Positions 1-5,623 of a stretch of DNA of 7,992 nt are shown here, in pieces. How positions within the stretch are numbered: the first letter of the stretch is position 1; every line of letters begins with the position of its first letter. The notes below the pieces were generated by a model. It had not been told where the DNA came from, made no database searches, and saw only the letters and a list, made by a program, of their open reading frames with translations. A program made the position numbers and the translations under genes. Origin of the DNA: Candidatus Poribacteria bacterium (GTDB lineage: Bacteria; Poribacteria; WGA-4E; WGA-3G); assembly GCA_028824575.1 (NCBI GenBank), contig JAPPDN010000177.1, positions 1 through 7,992 on the forward strand, written 5' to 3'.

Positions 1-641
1 TGAAACTTTTCAAAATCTATGTGGTGTTCAATATCGGCATCGACACCGACGTATTGTCCCCATCCGCCGCCGCGCTCACTGACCTTCACCATCAACAGAT
101 TCGCCCCTTTTTTCAGGTCAACTTCAAACCTATCTTGGTAACCATTTATATTGGCGGGCAAACCACCGCGCCCACGGTTCACAGCCATCCGATGGACCTC
201 TTCACCATTAAGCCAGACTTTGAGAGAGTCATCACTGCTGGTGCCCATTGTCACACCGGACTGCTTTTTGCTGGATTCAAGTATGAGAAGTGCATAAGAC
301 GTAACATCGTTGAAATCCGCGACTTTTGTCATCTTAATATTCACGACACACACGTTGATGTCCCCGTTCGCTGGGAGTTCGCCTGGGGTCCATTCGTAGT
401 CTCCGACTTCATCACCTTCTTTGGCACCGTTTTTTGCGACCTTTTCCTCGGTGACTTTGCCCTTGCTGGCTTCATCGAGAGAATCTTCATCGGTAGAAGC
501 CTGACCGCCTACACCGGCATCGGTAGGTACGATCATCCAGAGCCACGGTCCCGCGATCGGCTTTTCGGCATTAGCGATGTGCATCATAACCGAAAGACTC
601 ATTAGATATACCAGTCCTATTACCCATAATTTCTTCTGCAT
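1..641 (-). CDS. Secreted modular beta-sandwich-like protein, C-terminus cut off by window edge
   Basis: I translated this from the minus strand; it opens at ATG 641-639 and is still open at base 1, giving 213 complete codons. The N-terminus (MQKK, then a hydrophobic stretch to about residue 23, ending ANA|E) is a type I signal peptide, so the protein is probably exported. From about residue 29 there is one copy of the module that occurs twice in the neighbouring gene at 1010-2311: GPWLWMI, GGQAST, DFNDVTSYA, SSDDSLKVWLNG, VNRGRGG and LLMVKVSERGGGWG are all present, in the same order. Compared with the neighbour, it has about four extra residues after VNRGRGG. The DDS..VWLNG core and the alternating hydrophobic pattern resemble galactose-binding or PA14-like beta-sandwich domains, which often bind carbohydrate; that is inference. 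The best purine-rich site, AAAGGA, lies about 17 bases before the ATG, farther than usual. Whether a second module follows cannot be seen. Confidence 0.85.
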   Translation of the reverse strand, partial: MQKKLWVIGLVYLMSLSVMMHIANAEKPIAGPWLWMIVPTDAGVGGQASTDEDSLDEASKGKVTEEKVAKNGAKEGDEVGDYEWTPGELPANGDINVCVVNIKMTKVADFNDVTSYALLILESSKKQSGVTMGTSSDDSLKVWLNGEEVHRMAVNRGRGGLPANINGYQDRFEVDLKKGANLLMVKVSERGGGWGQYVGVDADIEHHIDFEKF

Positions 642-1009
642 TTATTTACTTAGAACATCCTTTCATTGTAGTCAACGGTTTACCTTGTGGAGTGGACGTT
701 TGGTATACGCTTCGCACAAGCCCTCGACTTCAGTCGGGGGTTATTGACTGCTTGTCAAAAAGTTTTAGAGAATTGTACAACAACATTTGCCTACAAATTA
801 CAACGATAATAGGTTTTACAGCACCATTCAATTCTCGGTTTTCTGAGTGCATTATCGGGAACAGGTCCCCGTGGCTATCGAAGAATAAAATGATTATGGT
901 ATCGCTGTCCCCTCTATTCAACTAACGAAACAGATTAGCACAGGTTACCAAGAATGTCAAATACATTTTCTCGATTGAATTTTGAACTATTTGGTTGAAA
1001 GCGACTGCC
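642..1009. other. Intergenic region without a convincing gene
   Basis: This is 368 bases between two minus-strand paralogous genes. The only open frames (about 692-925 plus, 730-921 minus) are short, have no ribosome binding site and show no recognisable protein pattern. The region is more AT-rich than the genes. Its main structure is the hairpin at 719-742, followed by a small inverted repeat (TTGAC 744-748, GTCAA 754-758). The promoter of the gene starting at 641 should lie in this stretch. A TACAAT hexamer in the minus strand about 25-30 bases before that ATG is a possible -10, but I found no matching -35. Confidence 0.6.
719..742 (+). repeat. Strong hairpin, possible IS200/IS605-type end remnant
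   Basis: The arms CCCTCGAC (721-728) and GTCGGGGG (733-740) pair around a TTCA loop with one G-U wobble. The stem extends by a G-U and an A-U pair at 719-720/741-742. On the minus strand the wobble becomes a C-A mismatch, so the structure favours plus-strand RNA or DNA. There is no T-run after it, which argues against a simple terminator. The C-rich arm, GACTTCAGTC core and G-rich arm resemble subterminal hairpins of IS200/IS605 elements as I remember them. No transposase or TnpB reading frame is nearby, so at most this is a remnant or a small non-autonomous element. Confidence 0.45.
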
Positions 1010-2311
1010 CTAACGGGCGCGCTTTAGTTCCCCCCATTTTGTTATAAGTTTACCCGTAGGTTCAACGGACAGAGAACCTGGTGTGCTTGTGAGAGCGAAA
1101 TCAGCATCAATGCCGACGTACATGCCCCATCCACCGCCGCGCTCACTGACCTTCACCATCAACAGATTACTGCCGCGTTTGAGGTCAACATCAAACGTAT
1201 CCTGGAAGGTGTTTGCGTTCCCACGTCCGCGGTTCACGGCGTTGGTATGAACGACTTCACCGTTGAGCCAAACCTTGATAGAGTCATCGCTATTGACACC
1301 CATCGTAACGTCGCGCTGTGCTTTCGCGGTTTTAAGGGTAATCAAAGCGTAGGATGTAACATCGTTAAAGTCAGCGACGTTTGTCATACCGATTGATACG
1401 ACAGTTGCGTTGATGTTTCCATCTGCTGGGAGGGTGCCGAACGTCCATTTATAATCGCCGACGGTATCACCTTTTCTCGCGCCATTTTTTGCGACTTCCT
1501 CTTCTGTGACTTTTCCGTTACTTTCCTCATCAAGCGAATCAACATTGGTGGAAGCCTGTCCGCCTTGATTGGCTTTGGTGGGTGTGATCATCCAGAGCCA
1601 TGGGCCGGTAATGCGTCTATTTGCGCCCCATTCATTTTCTTGTACGGGTATGGGGTCTCCCTGAGCGTCAAATTCAACGTGTTCATAATCGTCAAAGTTT
1701 AGGCTGTGCTCGAAATCTGCATCAATGCCGACGTTCATACCCCAACCGCCACCGCGTTCACTGACCTTGACCATCAACAGATTTGCCCCTTCTTTGAGGT
1801 TAACCTGAAATTCATCTTGGAATTCATTGGGGCCTCCACGGCCGCGGTTGACTGCGTTCTTATGAACGACACTACCGTTGAGCCAGACTTTGATAGAGTC
1901 ATCGCTGCTAACGCCCATCGTTACATTACGTTGCTCTCTGTCGGATTCGATTATAATAATGGCATAAGACGTGACATCGTTGAAATCAGCGATTTCTGTC
2001 ATTCCTATATCAACGAGCATCGCATTGATATTTCCATCGGCAGGAAGTTCACCGGAAGTCCATTTATAACCGCTGACGGGATCGCCTTCTTTCGCTCCGT
2101 TTTCTGCAATTTGTTCTTCGGAGGTTCTGCCTTTGCTGGCTTCATTGAGCGAGTCAATATCGGTAGAAGCCTGTCCGCCTTGATTAAGTTCGGTTAGCGT
2201 GATCATCCAGAGCCATGGACCAGTAAGACGTTCTTGTGCCTGGCTAATGTTTGTTGTCATGAGAAAGTTTATCAGACATGCTAACCCTATCAGGAAAAAT
2301 TTTTTGTACAT
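1010..2311 (-). CDS. Secreted protein with two tandem beta-sandwich-like modules
   Basis: The protein has 433 residues. Residues 1-25 form a signal peptide (MYKK, hydrophobic core, cleavage likely at SQA|QE). Cys12 sits too early and in the wrong context for a lipobox. Module 1 spans about 28-202 and module 2 about 233-407, a period of 205 residues, joined by a charged linker of about 30 residues. Both contain GPWLWMI, NQGGQAST, LPADGNINA, ADFNDVTSYA, SDDSIKVWLNG (137-146 and 342-351), NAVNRGRG and LLMVKVSERGGGWGM. A 26-residue tail ends SVEPTGKLITKWGELKR plus AR. The pattern suggests a galactose-binding or PA14-like fold with a surface or carbohydrate-binding role; this is inference, and no catalytic residues are evident. 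It is the third gene of a likely operon, 14 bases after the thiamine-binding protein gene. The nearest purine-rich site, AGGTAGG, overlaps that gene's stop codon and is rather far from this ATG. The module must have duplicated both within this gene and between this gene and the one at 641. Confidence 0.88.
   Translation of the reverse strand: MYKKFFLIGLACLINFLMTTNISQAQERLTGPWLWMITLTELNQGGQASTDIDSLNEASKGRTSEEQIAENGAKEGDPVSGYKWTSGELPADGNINAMLVDIGMTEIADFNDVTSYAIIIIESDREQRNVTMGVSSDDSIKVWLNGSVVHKNAVNRGRGGPNEFQDEFQVNLKEGANLLMVKVSERGGGWGMNVGIDADFEHSLNFDDYEHVEFDAQGDPIPVQENEWGANRRITGPWLWMITPTKANQGGQASTNVDSLDEESNGKVTEEEVAKNGARKGDTVGDYKWTFGTLPADGNINATVVSIGMTNVADFNDVTSYALITLKTAKAQRDVTMGVNSDDSIKVWLNGEVVHTNAVNRGRGNANTFQDTFDVDLKRGSNLLMVKVSERGGGWGMYVGIDADFALTSTPGSLSVEPTGKLITKWGELKRAR
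1091..1615 (-). repeat. Coding repeat, module 2 of the two-module secreted protein
   Basis: This stretch encodes residues 233-407 and is homologous to 1706-2230 and to about 30-557 of the truncated paralogue. The three copies are clearly related at the protein level but well diverged at the DNA level, so the duplications are not recent. Confidence 0.85.
1706..2230 (-). repeat. Coding repeat, module 1 of the two-module secreted protein
   Basis: This stretch encodes residues 28-202, and module 2 aligns to it without gaps through the SDDSIKVWLNG motif. Its end (DADFEHSLNFDDYE) also aligns with the end of the visible part of the truncated paralogue (DADIEHHIDFEKF). That paralogue therefore matches module 1 and may carry a second module beyond the window. 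Confidence 0.85.
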
Positions 2312-2325
2312 TTGAAGCGTATAAC

Positions 2326-2634
2326 CTACCTATGTGATTCTAAGTGTTTTCGGACGCTGGTAACCTTATCTTCCATCGTTTGTTTTTTGTCAATTCGGGT
2401 GCCGAACTTGAGTGTCGTTGTGATTCGGGGTGCGCCCATCTCATGGACGATCTCATGACACCGCCGGATTGCTGCGAATACAACATCCCAATCGCCCTCG
2501 ATATTCGTGCCGTAGGCGTGCAATTTCGTTTCCAGACCTGCTGCTTTTAGGACCTTCTCACACGCAGTAACATATTTTGAGACCGAAACGCCGACACCCA
2601 TCGGGACGACGCAAAGATCCGCAATAACCTTCAT
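2326..2634 (-). CDS. MTH1187/YkoF family thiamine-binding protein (DUF77)
   Basis: The protein has 102 residues, the usual length for this small cytoplasmic family (ferredoxin-like fold, typically oligomeric). Family hallmarks are visible: a beta-strand start (MKVIADLCVVPMG) followed by SVSKYV, then GLETKLHAYGTNIEGDWDVVF (33-53), CHEIVHEMGAPRI (59-71) and TTTLKFGTRIDK (72-83). Members such as B. subtilis YkoF bind thiamine or its pyrimidine part; others are only inferred to bind thiamine-like ligands. AAGGA (2645-2641) sits 6 bases before the ATG and overlaps the stop codon of the aldo/keto reductase, which suggests coupled translation. No other thiamine gene or ABC transporter is in view, so the biological role here is open. 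The family assignment is strong; the ligand is inferred. Confidence 0.88.
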   Translation of the reverse strand: MKVIADLCVVPMGVGVSVSKYVTACEKVLKAAGLETKLHAYGTNIEGDWDVVFAAIRRCHEIVHEMGAPRITTTLKFGTRIDKKQTMEDKVTSVRKHLESHR

Positions 2635-2643
2635 ATCTTTTCC

Positions 2644-3582
2644 TTACTTGTTTCGTAATTGGTCTAAGACTGTGGCCGGCAGAGGGGCTGCCCCTGAAGT
2701 GGCTACACCATCGTCGACTTGTGCCGGTGTCATCATCCCTGGCACGACGCAGGAGACTGCCGGGTGTGCTAAGATAAATTTGAGGGAGGCTTGTGGGAGG
2801 CTTCGCGCTTTATCGCCGATGATCGCCTTCACCTGTTTCACCCGTTCCAGGTCAGCGAGGAATTTCTCGCGAGACCAGGTTTTCCGATAATCGTTTTCTG
2901 CAAACACAGTGTCCGGTCCGAGTTGTCCAGAGAGCAGTCCTGACGACAGCGGTTGCCGGACGACAATGGCGACTCCTTTTTCAGCGGCGGTTTCCATCAC
3001 GGGTGTCGCCATCCCTTGAGTGAGGATGTTGTAGGTGAGCATCAGTGAAGAGATGCCGGTCTCTGTGATCGCTTTCAGGGCGTCTGCCTCACTACCGAGC
3101 CCCATCCCATAGAATCGGATTTTGCCTTCAGTTTTGAGATCTTCCATTGTGCCGAACGCATCGTCCCACTCGGATGCCGGCGGTGGTCCATGGAATTGAT
3201 AGATGTCTATGACATCCCGCTTCAACCGCGTGAGGCTTCCTTCAACGGCTGACCGGATATAATCAGGTGAAACATTAAACGCTGGGTGTTCCCATCCTTG
3301 GCTAATCCAGCCGTCAGAGTCCAATTCATAGCCGAGTTTCGTGGCGATAACGACTCTATTGCCGAGTGCGGAGAAAGCCTCGCCGAGTAACTGTTCCGCG
3401 CGTCCACCACCGTATTGGTCTGCCGTATCGTAGTAGGTGACACCACTTTCAAAGGCGTAACGGAGGAGATCAACAGCGTCTGTTTCACTGATGTCTCCCC
3501 ATTCACGTCCTCCGAGTTCCCATGTTCCCATGCCGATTTCAGAGACGGTTAGTCCTGTGTTTCCTAATTTACGTTGGCGCAT
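2644..3582 (-). CDS. Aldo/keto reductase
   Basis: The protein has 312 residues, normal for an AKR (beta/alpha)8 barrel that reduces aldehydes or ketones with NAD(P)H in the cytoplasm. The N-terminus (RKLGNTGLTVSEIGMGTWELGG) is typical. The catalytic tetrad is intact: Asp52 and Tyr57 in YDTADQYG, Lys82 in ATKLG, and His131 in YQFHGPPP. Further signatures are SLTRLKRDVIDIYQFH (116-131), GKIRFYGMG (153-161), QPLSSGLLSG (210-219) and the cofactor-binding end VVPGMMTPAQVDD (279-291). The ATG at 3582 has AAGGA 6 bases upstream and begins exactly where the family normally begins. It is the first gene of a minus-strand operon, with a good promoter about 70-100 bases upstream and the thiamine-binding protein gene 9 bases downstream. 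The substrate cannot be told from sequence; it belongs to the broad class often annotated as general stress or sugar-related AKRs. Confidence 0.93.
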   Translation of the reverse strand: MRQRKLGNTGLTVSEIGMGTWELGGREWGDISETDAVDLLRYAFESGVTYYDTADQYGGGRAEQLLGEAFSALGNRVVIATKLGYELDSDGWISQGWEHPAFNVSPDYIRSAVEGSLTRLKRDVIDIYQFHGPPPASEWDDAFGTMEDLKTEGKIRFYGMGLGSEADALKAITETGISSLMLTYNILTQGMATPVMETAAEKGVAIVVRQPLSSGLLSGQLGPDTVFAENDYRKTWSREKFLADLERVKQVKAIIGDKARSLPQASLKFILAHPAVSCVVPGMMTPAQVDDGVATSGAAPLPATVLDQLRNK

Positions 3583-3650
3583 TATTGTTCCTTCGCAAGA
3601 CCATGAGACACGGTCCCTCTACTTAGAAAGTACTACGATTTGGGTTTATT

Positions 3651-3679
3651 ATCTTACAATATTGGCAATTATTTGTCAA
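3651..3679 (-). promoter_or_regulatory. Sigma70-type promoter for the aldo/keto reductase operon
   Basis: On the minus strand, a perfect TTGACA (3679-3674) is followed after 17 bases by TAAGAT (3656-3651, 4 of 6 matches to TATAAT). Transcription would start near 3645, leaving a leader of about 60 bases before the ATG at 3582. The surroundings are AT-rich, as expected for a promoter. Confidence 0.65.
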
Positions 3680-3720
3680 GCGTATTTTTGTTTTTTGGGT
3701 TATCAGTTGTTGGTAGATAA

Positions 3721-3770
3721 AGTTTCAAACCCGATCGGCGAAGATCGGAAGCCAGACAAAATAGGAAACT
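3721..3770. repeat. Nested inverted repeat between divergent promoters
   Basis: Outer arms AGTTTC (3721-3726) and GAAACT (3765-3770) enclose inner arms CCGATC (3731-3736) and GATCGG (3743-3748) with a 6-base loop. It lies upstream of both divergent promoters, so it could be an operator shared by the two operons. It has no T-run and is not placed like a terminator. The arms are only 6 bases each, so chance is possible. Confidence 0.35.
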
Positions 3771-3800
3771 GAATGGCACTGATTTGAAAGTGAATTTGGA

Positions 3801-3830
3801 TTGACAGGTTATGTCTGTTTCTGATAAGAT
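3801..3830 (+). promoter_or_regulatory. Sigma70-type promoter for the plus-strand four-gene operon
   Basis: A perfect TTGACA (3801-3806) is followed after 18 bases by TAAGAT (3825-3830), preceded by TG at 3822-3823 as in extended -10 promoters. Transcription would begin near 3837, giving a leader of about 22 bases with an AAGGGAG/GAGGA ribosome binding site (3845-3855) before the ATG at 3859. Confidence 0.7.
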
Positions 3831-3858
3831 ATAGTTATGCATCCAAGGGAGAGGACTG

Positions 3859-4581
3859 ATGGCTAAAAAACGTGGCGAGTTTAGTTTGAACGGGATCGGA
3901 ACGAAAATGGAACAGCACGCGGAGCGGGTTTTGCGGTTGGTAAAGTTAGATTCGCCGCATGCGGATCCACTTGCCTACGCGTCTCTGCTGTTCCTTGAAA
4001 CCCGTGACCCTGAAAGATTTAAGACGCTTATGTCGGAGGCAATAGTCGCAGCACTCTACGATCGGTTTAAAACCCGTAGAAAGGCGCGCGAGCAAGCAAG
4101 GTTAGACGCAGCAGCACAAACTCAACCAGAGACGAAACGCGGTGAAGTGAGCGCGGAGCGGCGAAGACGCAAACTCGCACTCAACGGTGAAGGCACGCTG
4201 AGTGAACAACATGTTGATCGAGTGAAGAGACTTTGGTCGGTTTTGTTAGAACGTAATCATAACATGTATCAATATAAGACGCGTGTCGCTTTTGCGGCAT
4301 CGATGCAGTGGTTGGAAAAAAACGAACTTAAGACATTCCTAACGCTCCTTGAGTCGCTTGAGGACATGTCAAACGGTGATGATGCCTATTTTATCTTTCT
4401 TCGACACGAACTCAATCAGATACAAAAACGGGTTGCGGCATCACATACGAAAATAGGTCTCGACATTCTGGCACCGACGCGACGCAGAAAAACGGAAACA
4501 CCCGGTGATGTCACTACCTCCACTGAAGCGATACATCCGGATCAACGGACGATATTTGACCTTGTAGAAGGGAACTCTTAA
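3859..4581 (+). CDS. Unrecognised 240-residue protein with an internal duplication
   Basis: I do not recognise this family. The protein has no signal peptide or membrane segment and is rich in Lys, Arg and Glu, so it is probably cytoplasmic and mostly helical. It carries a clear internal repeat: residues 9-27 (SLNGIGTKMEQHAERVLRL) match 107-125 (ALNGEGTLSEQHVDRVKRL), with consensus LNGxGTxxEQHxxRVxRL. Each copy is followed by a helical stretch rich in aromatic and hydrophobic residues (about 37-70 and 138-168). Basic clusters KTRRKAR (71-77), RRRRK (101-105) and TRRRK (207-211) could contact nucleic acid or acidic partners; that is only inference. It is the first gene after the promoter at 3801-3830, has a strong ribosome binding site and ends 3 bases before the SDR gene, so it should be made together with the three enzymes. 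A regulatory or scaffold role is conceivable but unsupported. Confidence 0.85.
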   Translation: MAKKRGEFSLNGIGTKMEQHAERVLRLVKLDSPHADPLAYASLLFLETRDPERFKTLMSEAIVAALYDRFKTRRKAREQARLDAAAQTQPETKRGEVSAERRRRKLALNGEGTLSEQHVDRVKRLWSVLLERNHNMYQYKTRVAFAASMQWLEKNELKTFLTLLESLEDMSNGDDAYFIFLRHELNQIQKRVAASHTKIGLDILAPTRRRKTETPGDVTTSTEAIHPDQRTIFDLVEGNS

Positions 4582-4584
4582 GTA

Positions 4585-5619
4585 ATGAAGTTACTTGTCA
4601 CTGGTGGTGCTGGATTTATCGGTGCCAACTTCATCCGATACTGGCTACGGCACCACCCGGACGATGCCATTGTTAACCTTGATTTGCTGACGTATGCTGG
4701 CAATAGCACCAATCTGATGGATGTAGCGGAACGTTATCCTGAACGTTACACGTTTGCCCATGGCGACATTCTGGATTCGGTGTTGGTGGAAAGAGTCTTG
4801 GAAAAAGAGGCATCGGATGTCATCGTCAATTTCGCTGCGGAGTCGCACAATAGCCGTGCAATTCTACATCCACGACGTTTCTTTGAGACGAATGTGATGG
4901 GTACGCAGGTTTTATTGGACGCGGCTCGGAAGTATGAGGTCCAGCGATTTCATCATATCTCTACGTGTGAAGTTTACGGTGAACTCTCGCTGGATTCACC
5001 TGACGCATTTGATGAATGCACGCCGTATCGTCCACAAACCCCTTATAATGCTTCTAAAGCAGCAGCCGATCATCTCGTGAATGCCTACTTCCATAGTTTC
5101 AACATGCCGATAACAATTTCTAATTGTGCGAACAACTACGGTCCCTACCAGCATCCAGAAAAACTTATTCCGCTCTTCACAACGAATGCAATTCAAAATT
5201 TACCCTTAACACTCTATCGCAGCAGTCATAATCGCCGAGAGTGGTTACATGTTGAAGACCACTGCCGAGCCGTTGCAGCGGTGATCAAGCACGGCAAAAT
5301 CGGTGAAACCTACAACGTCGGGAGTGGGGTGGAGAAAAGCATTGAGGAGATTAGCGATTTTATCTTAGGTGTTCTTGACAAACCGCAGCATTTGAAAACT
5401 TATGTCCCTGACCGCCCCGGACACGATTGTCGGTACCTGTTGGATTCAGGAAAGATAAGCCGTGATATTGGATGGGAACCGACGATTGAATTTGAAGATG
5501 GCATGCGTGAGACGATTCAATGGTACGTCGAAAATCAGGAATGGTGGCAGACGATTCAACAGAAAGCAGATAGTGAAGTGGTTCAAGAGGATAAATGGGA
5601 AACGTTCACAAGGAGGTAA
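4585..5619 (+). CDS. RmlB-like NAD-dependent nucleotide-sugar 4,6-dehydratase family protein (extended SDR)
   Basis: The protein has 344 residues, the usual length of RmlB-type dTDP-glucose 4,6-dehydratases. The Rossmann motif TGGAGFIG is at 6-13, NLDLLTYAGN at 31-40, AAESH at 84-88, active-site YNASK at 154-158 (Tyr154, Lys158), NNYGPYQHPEKLIPLF at 183-198, REWLHVEDH at 218-226 and the nucleotide-binding DRPGHDCRYLLD at 276-287. The C-terminus (IGWEP, FEDG, WYVENQEWW) is also RmlB-like. The striking difference is the catalytic triplet: RmlB has Thr-Asp-Glu (STDEVYG), while here it is Thr127-Cys128-Glu129 (STCEVYG). The usual ESHVDRS is ESHNSRA, and TRCSNNYG is SNCANNYG. Cofactor and nucleotide binding therefore look intact, but the sugar chemistry may differ: dehydratase, decarboxylase, epimerase or an altered substrate. 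Gaps are 3 bases upstream and 4 downstream. No rmlA, C or D homologue is nearby, so a standard rhamnose pathway is not indicated. Confidence 0.88.
   Translation: MKLLVTGGAGFIGANFIRYWLRHHPDDAIVNLDLLTYAGNSTNLMDVAERYPERYTFAHGDILDSVLVERVLEKEASDVIVNFAAESHNSRAILHPRRFFETNVMGTQVLLDAARKYEVQRFHHISTCEVYGELSLDSPDAFDECTPYRPQTPYNASKAAADHLVNAYFHSFNMPITISNCANNYGPYQHPEKLIPLFTTNAIQNLPLTLYRSSHNRREWLHVEDHCRAVAAVIKHGKIGETYNVGSGVEKSIEEISDFILGVLDKPQHLKTYVPDRPGHDCRYLLDSGKISRDIGWEPTIEFEDGMRETIQWYVENQEWWQTIQQKADSEVVQEDKWETFTRR
5610..5617 (+). promoter_or_regulatory. Ribosome binding site that fixes the start of the dioxygenase gene
   Basis: AAGGAGGT is a full-consensus Shine-Dalgarno sequence; its AGGAGG core ends 7 bases before ATG 5624. 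It overlaps the TAA stop (5617-5619) of the SDR gene. It marks 5624 as the start rather than the in-frame upstream codon at 5462, which lies inside the SDR gene, and suggests coupled translation. Confidence 0.85.
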
Positions 5620-5623
5620 CCTC

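Noticed and set aside
21..605. Long plus-strand open frame across the truncated secreted protein gene, and a similar one at 1706-2197
   Set aside because: Both are antisense to clearly coding minus-strand modules with signal peptides and conserved motifs. They look alike only because the coding strands are paralogous.
653..680. TTGACT with TAAGTA 17 bases on as a promoter for leaderless transcription of the gene at 641
   Set aside because: The -10 match is only 2 of 6, so the case for a promoter at this place is too weak, although the ribosome binding site is also poor.
692..925. Small open frames on both strands in the 642-1009 gap
   Set aside because: They are short, lack ribosome binding sites, run through the hairpin and have no recognisable protein pattern. 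I could not relate them to a transposase fragment.
1001..1018. GCCC-TAAC-GGGC hairpin at the end of the two-module gene as a terminator
   Set aside because: The stem has only 4 bases, overlaps the stop codon and is followed in the transcribed direction by CGCTTTC, not by a T-run.
3742..3751. AGATCGGAAG, identical to the first bases of a common sequencing adapter
   Set aside because: Only about ten bases match, the following bases differ, and the surrounding sequence continues normally; contamination or a misjoin is not supported.
3491..3772. Plus-strand open frame covering the aldo/keto reductase start and the divergent promoter region
   Set aside because: It overlaps the well-supported AKR N-terminus and both regulatory signals, has no ribosome binding site and resembles no protein family.
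5462..5623. Upstream extension of the dioxygenase reading frame inside the SDR gene
   Set aside because: The first 54 codons overlap conserved SDR sequence in another frame and read as basic, non-family sequence. The full Shine-Dalgarno site and PhyH domain start support ATG 5624.
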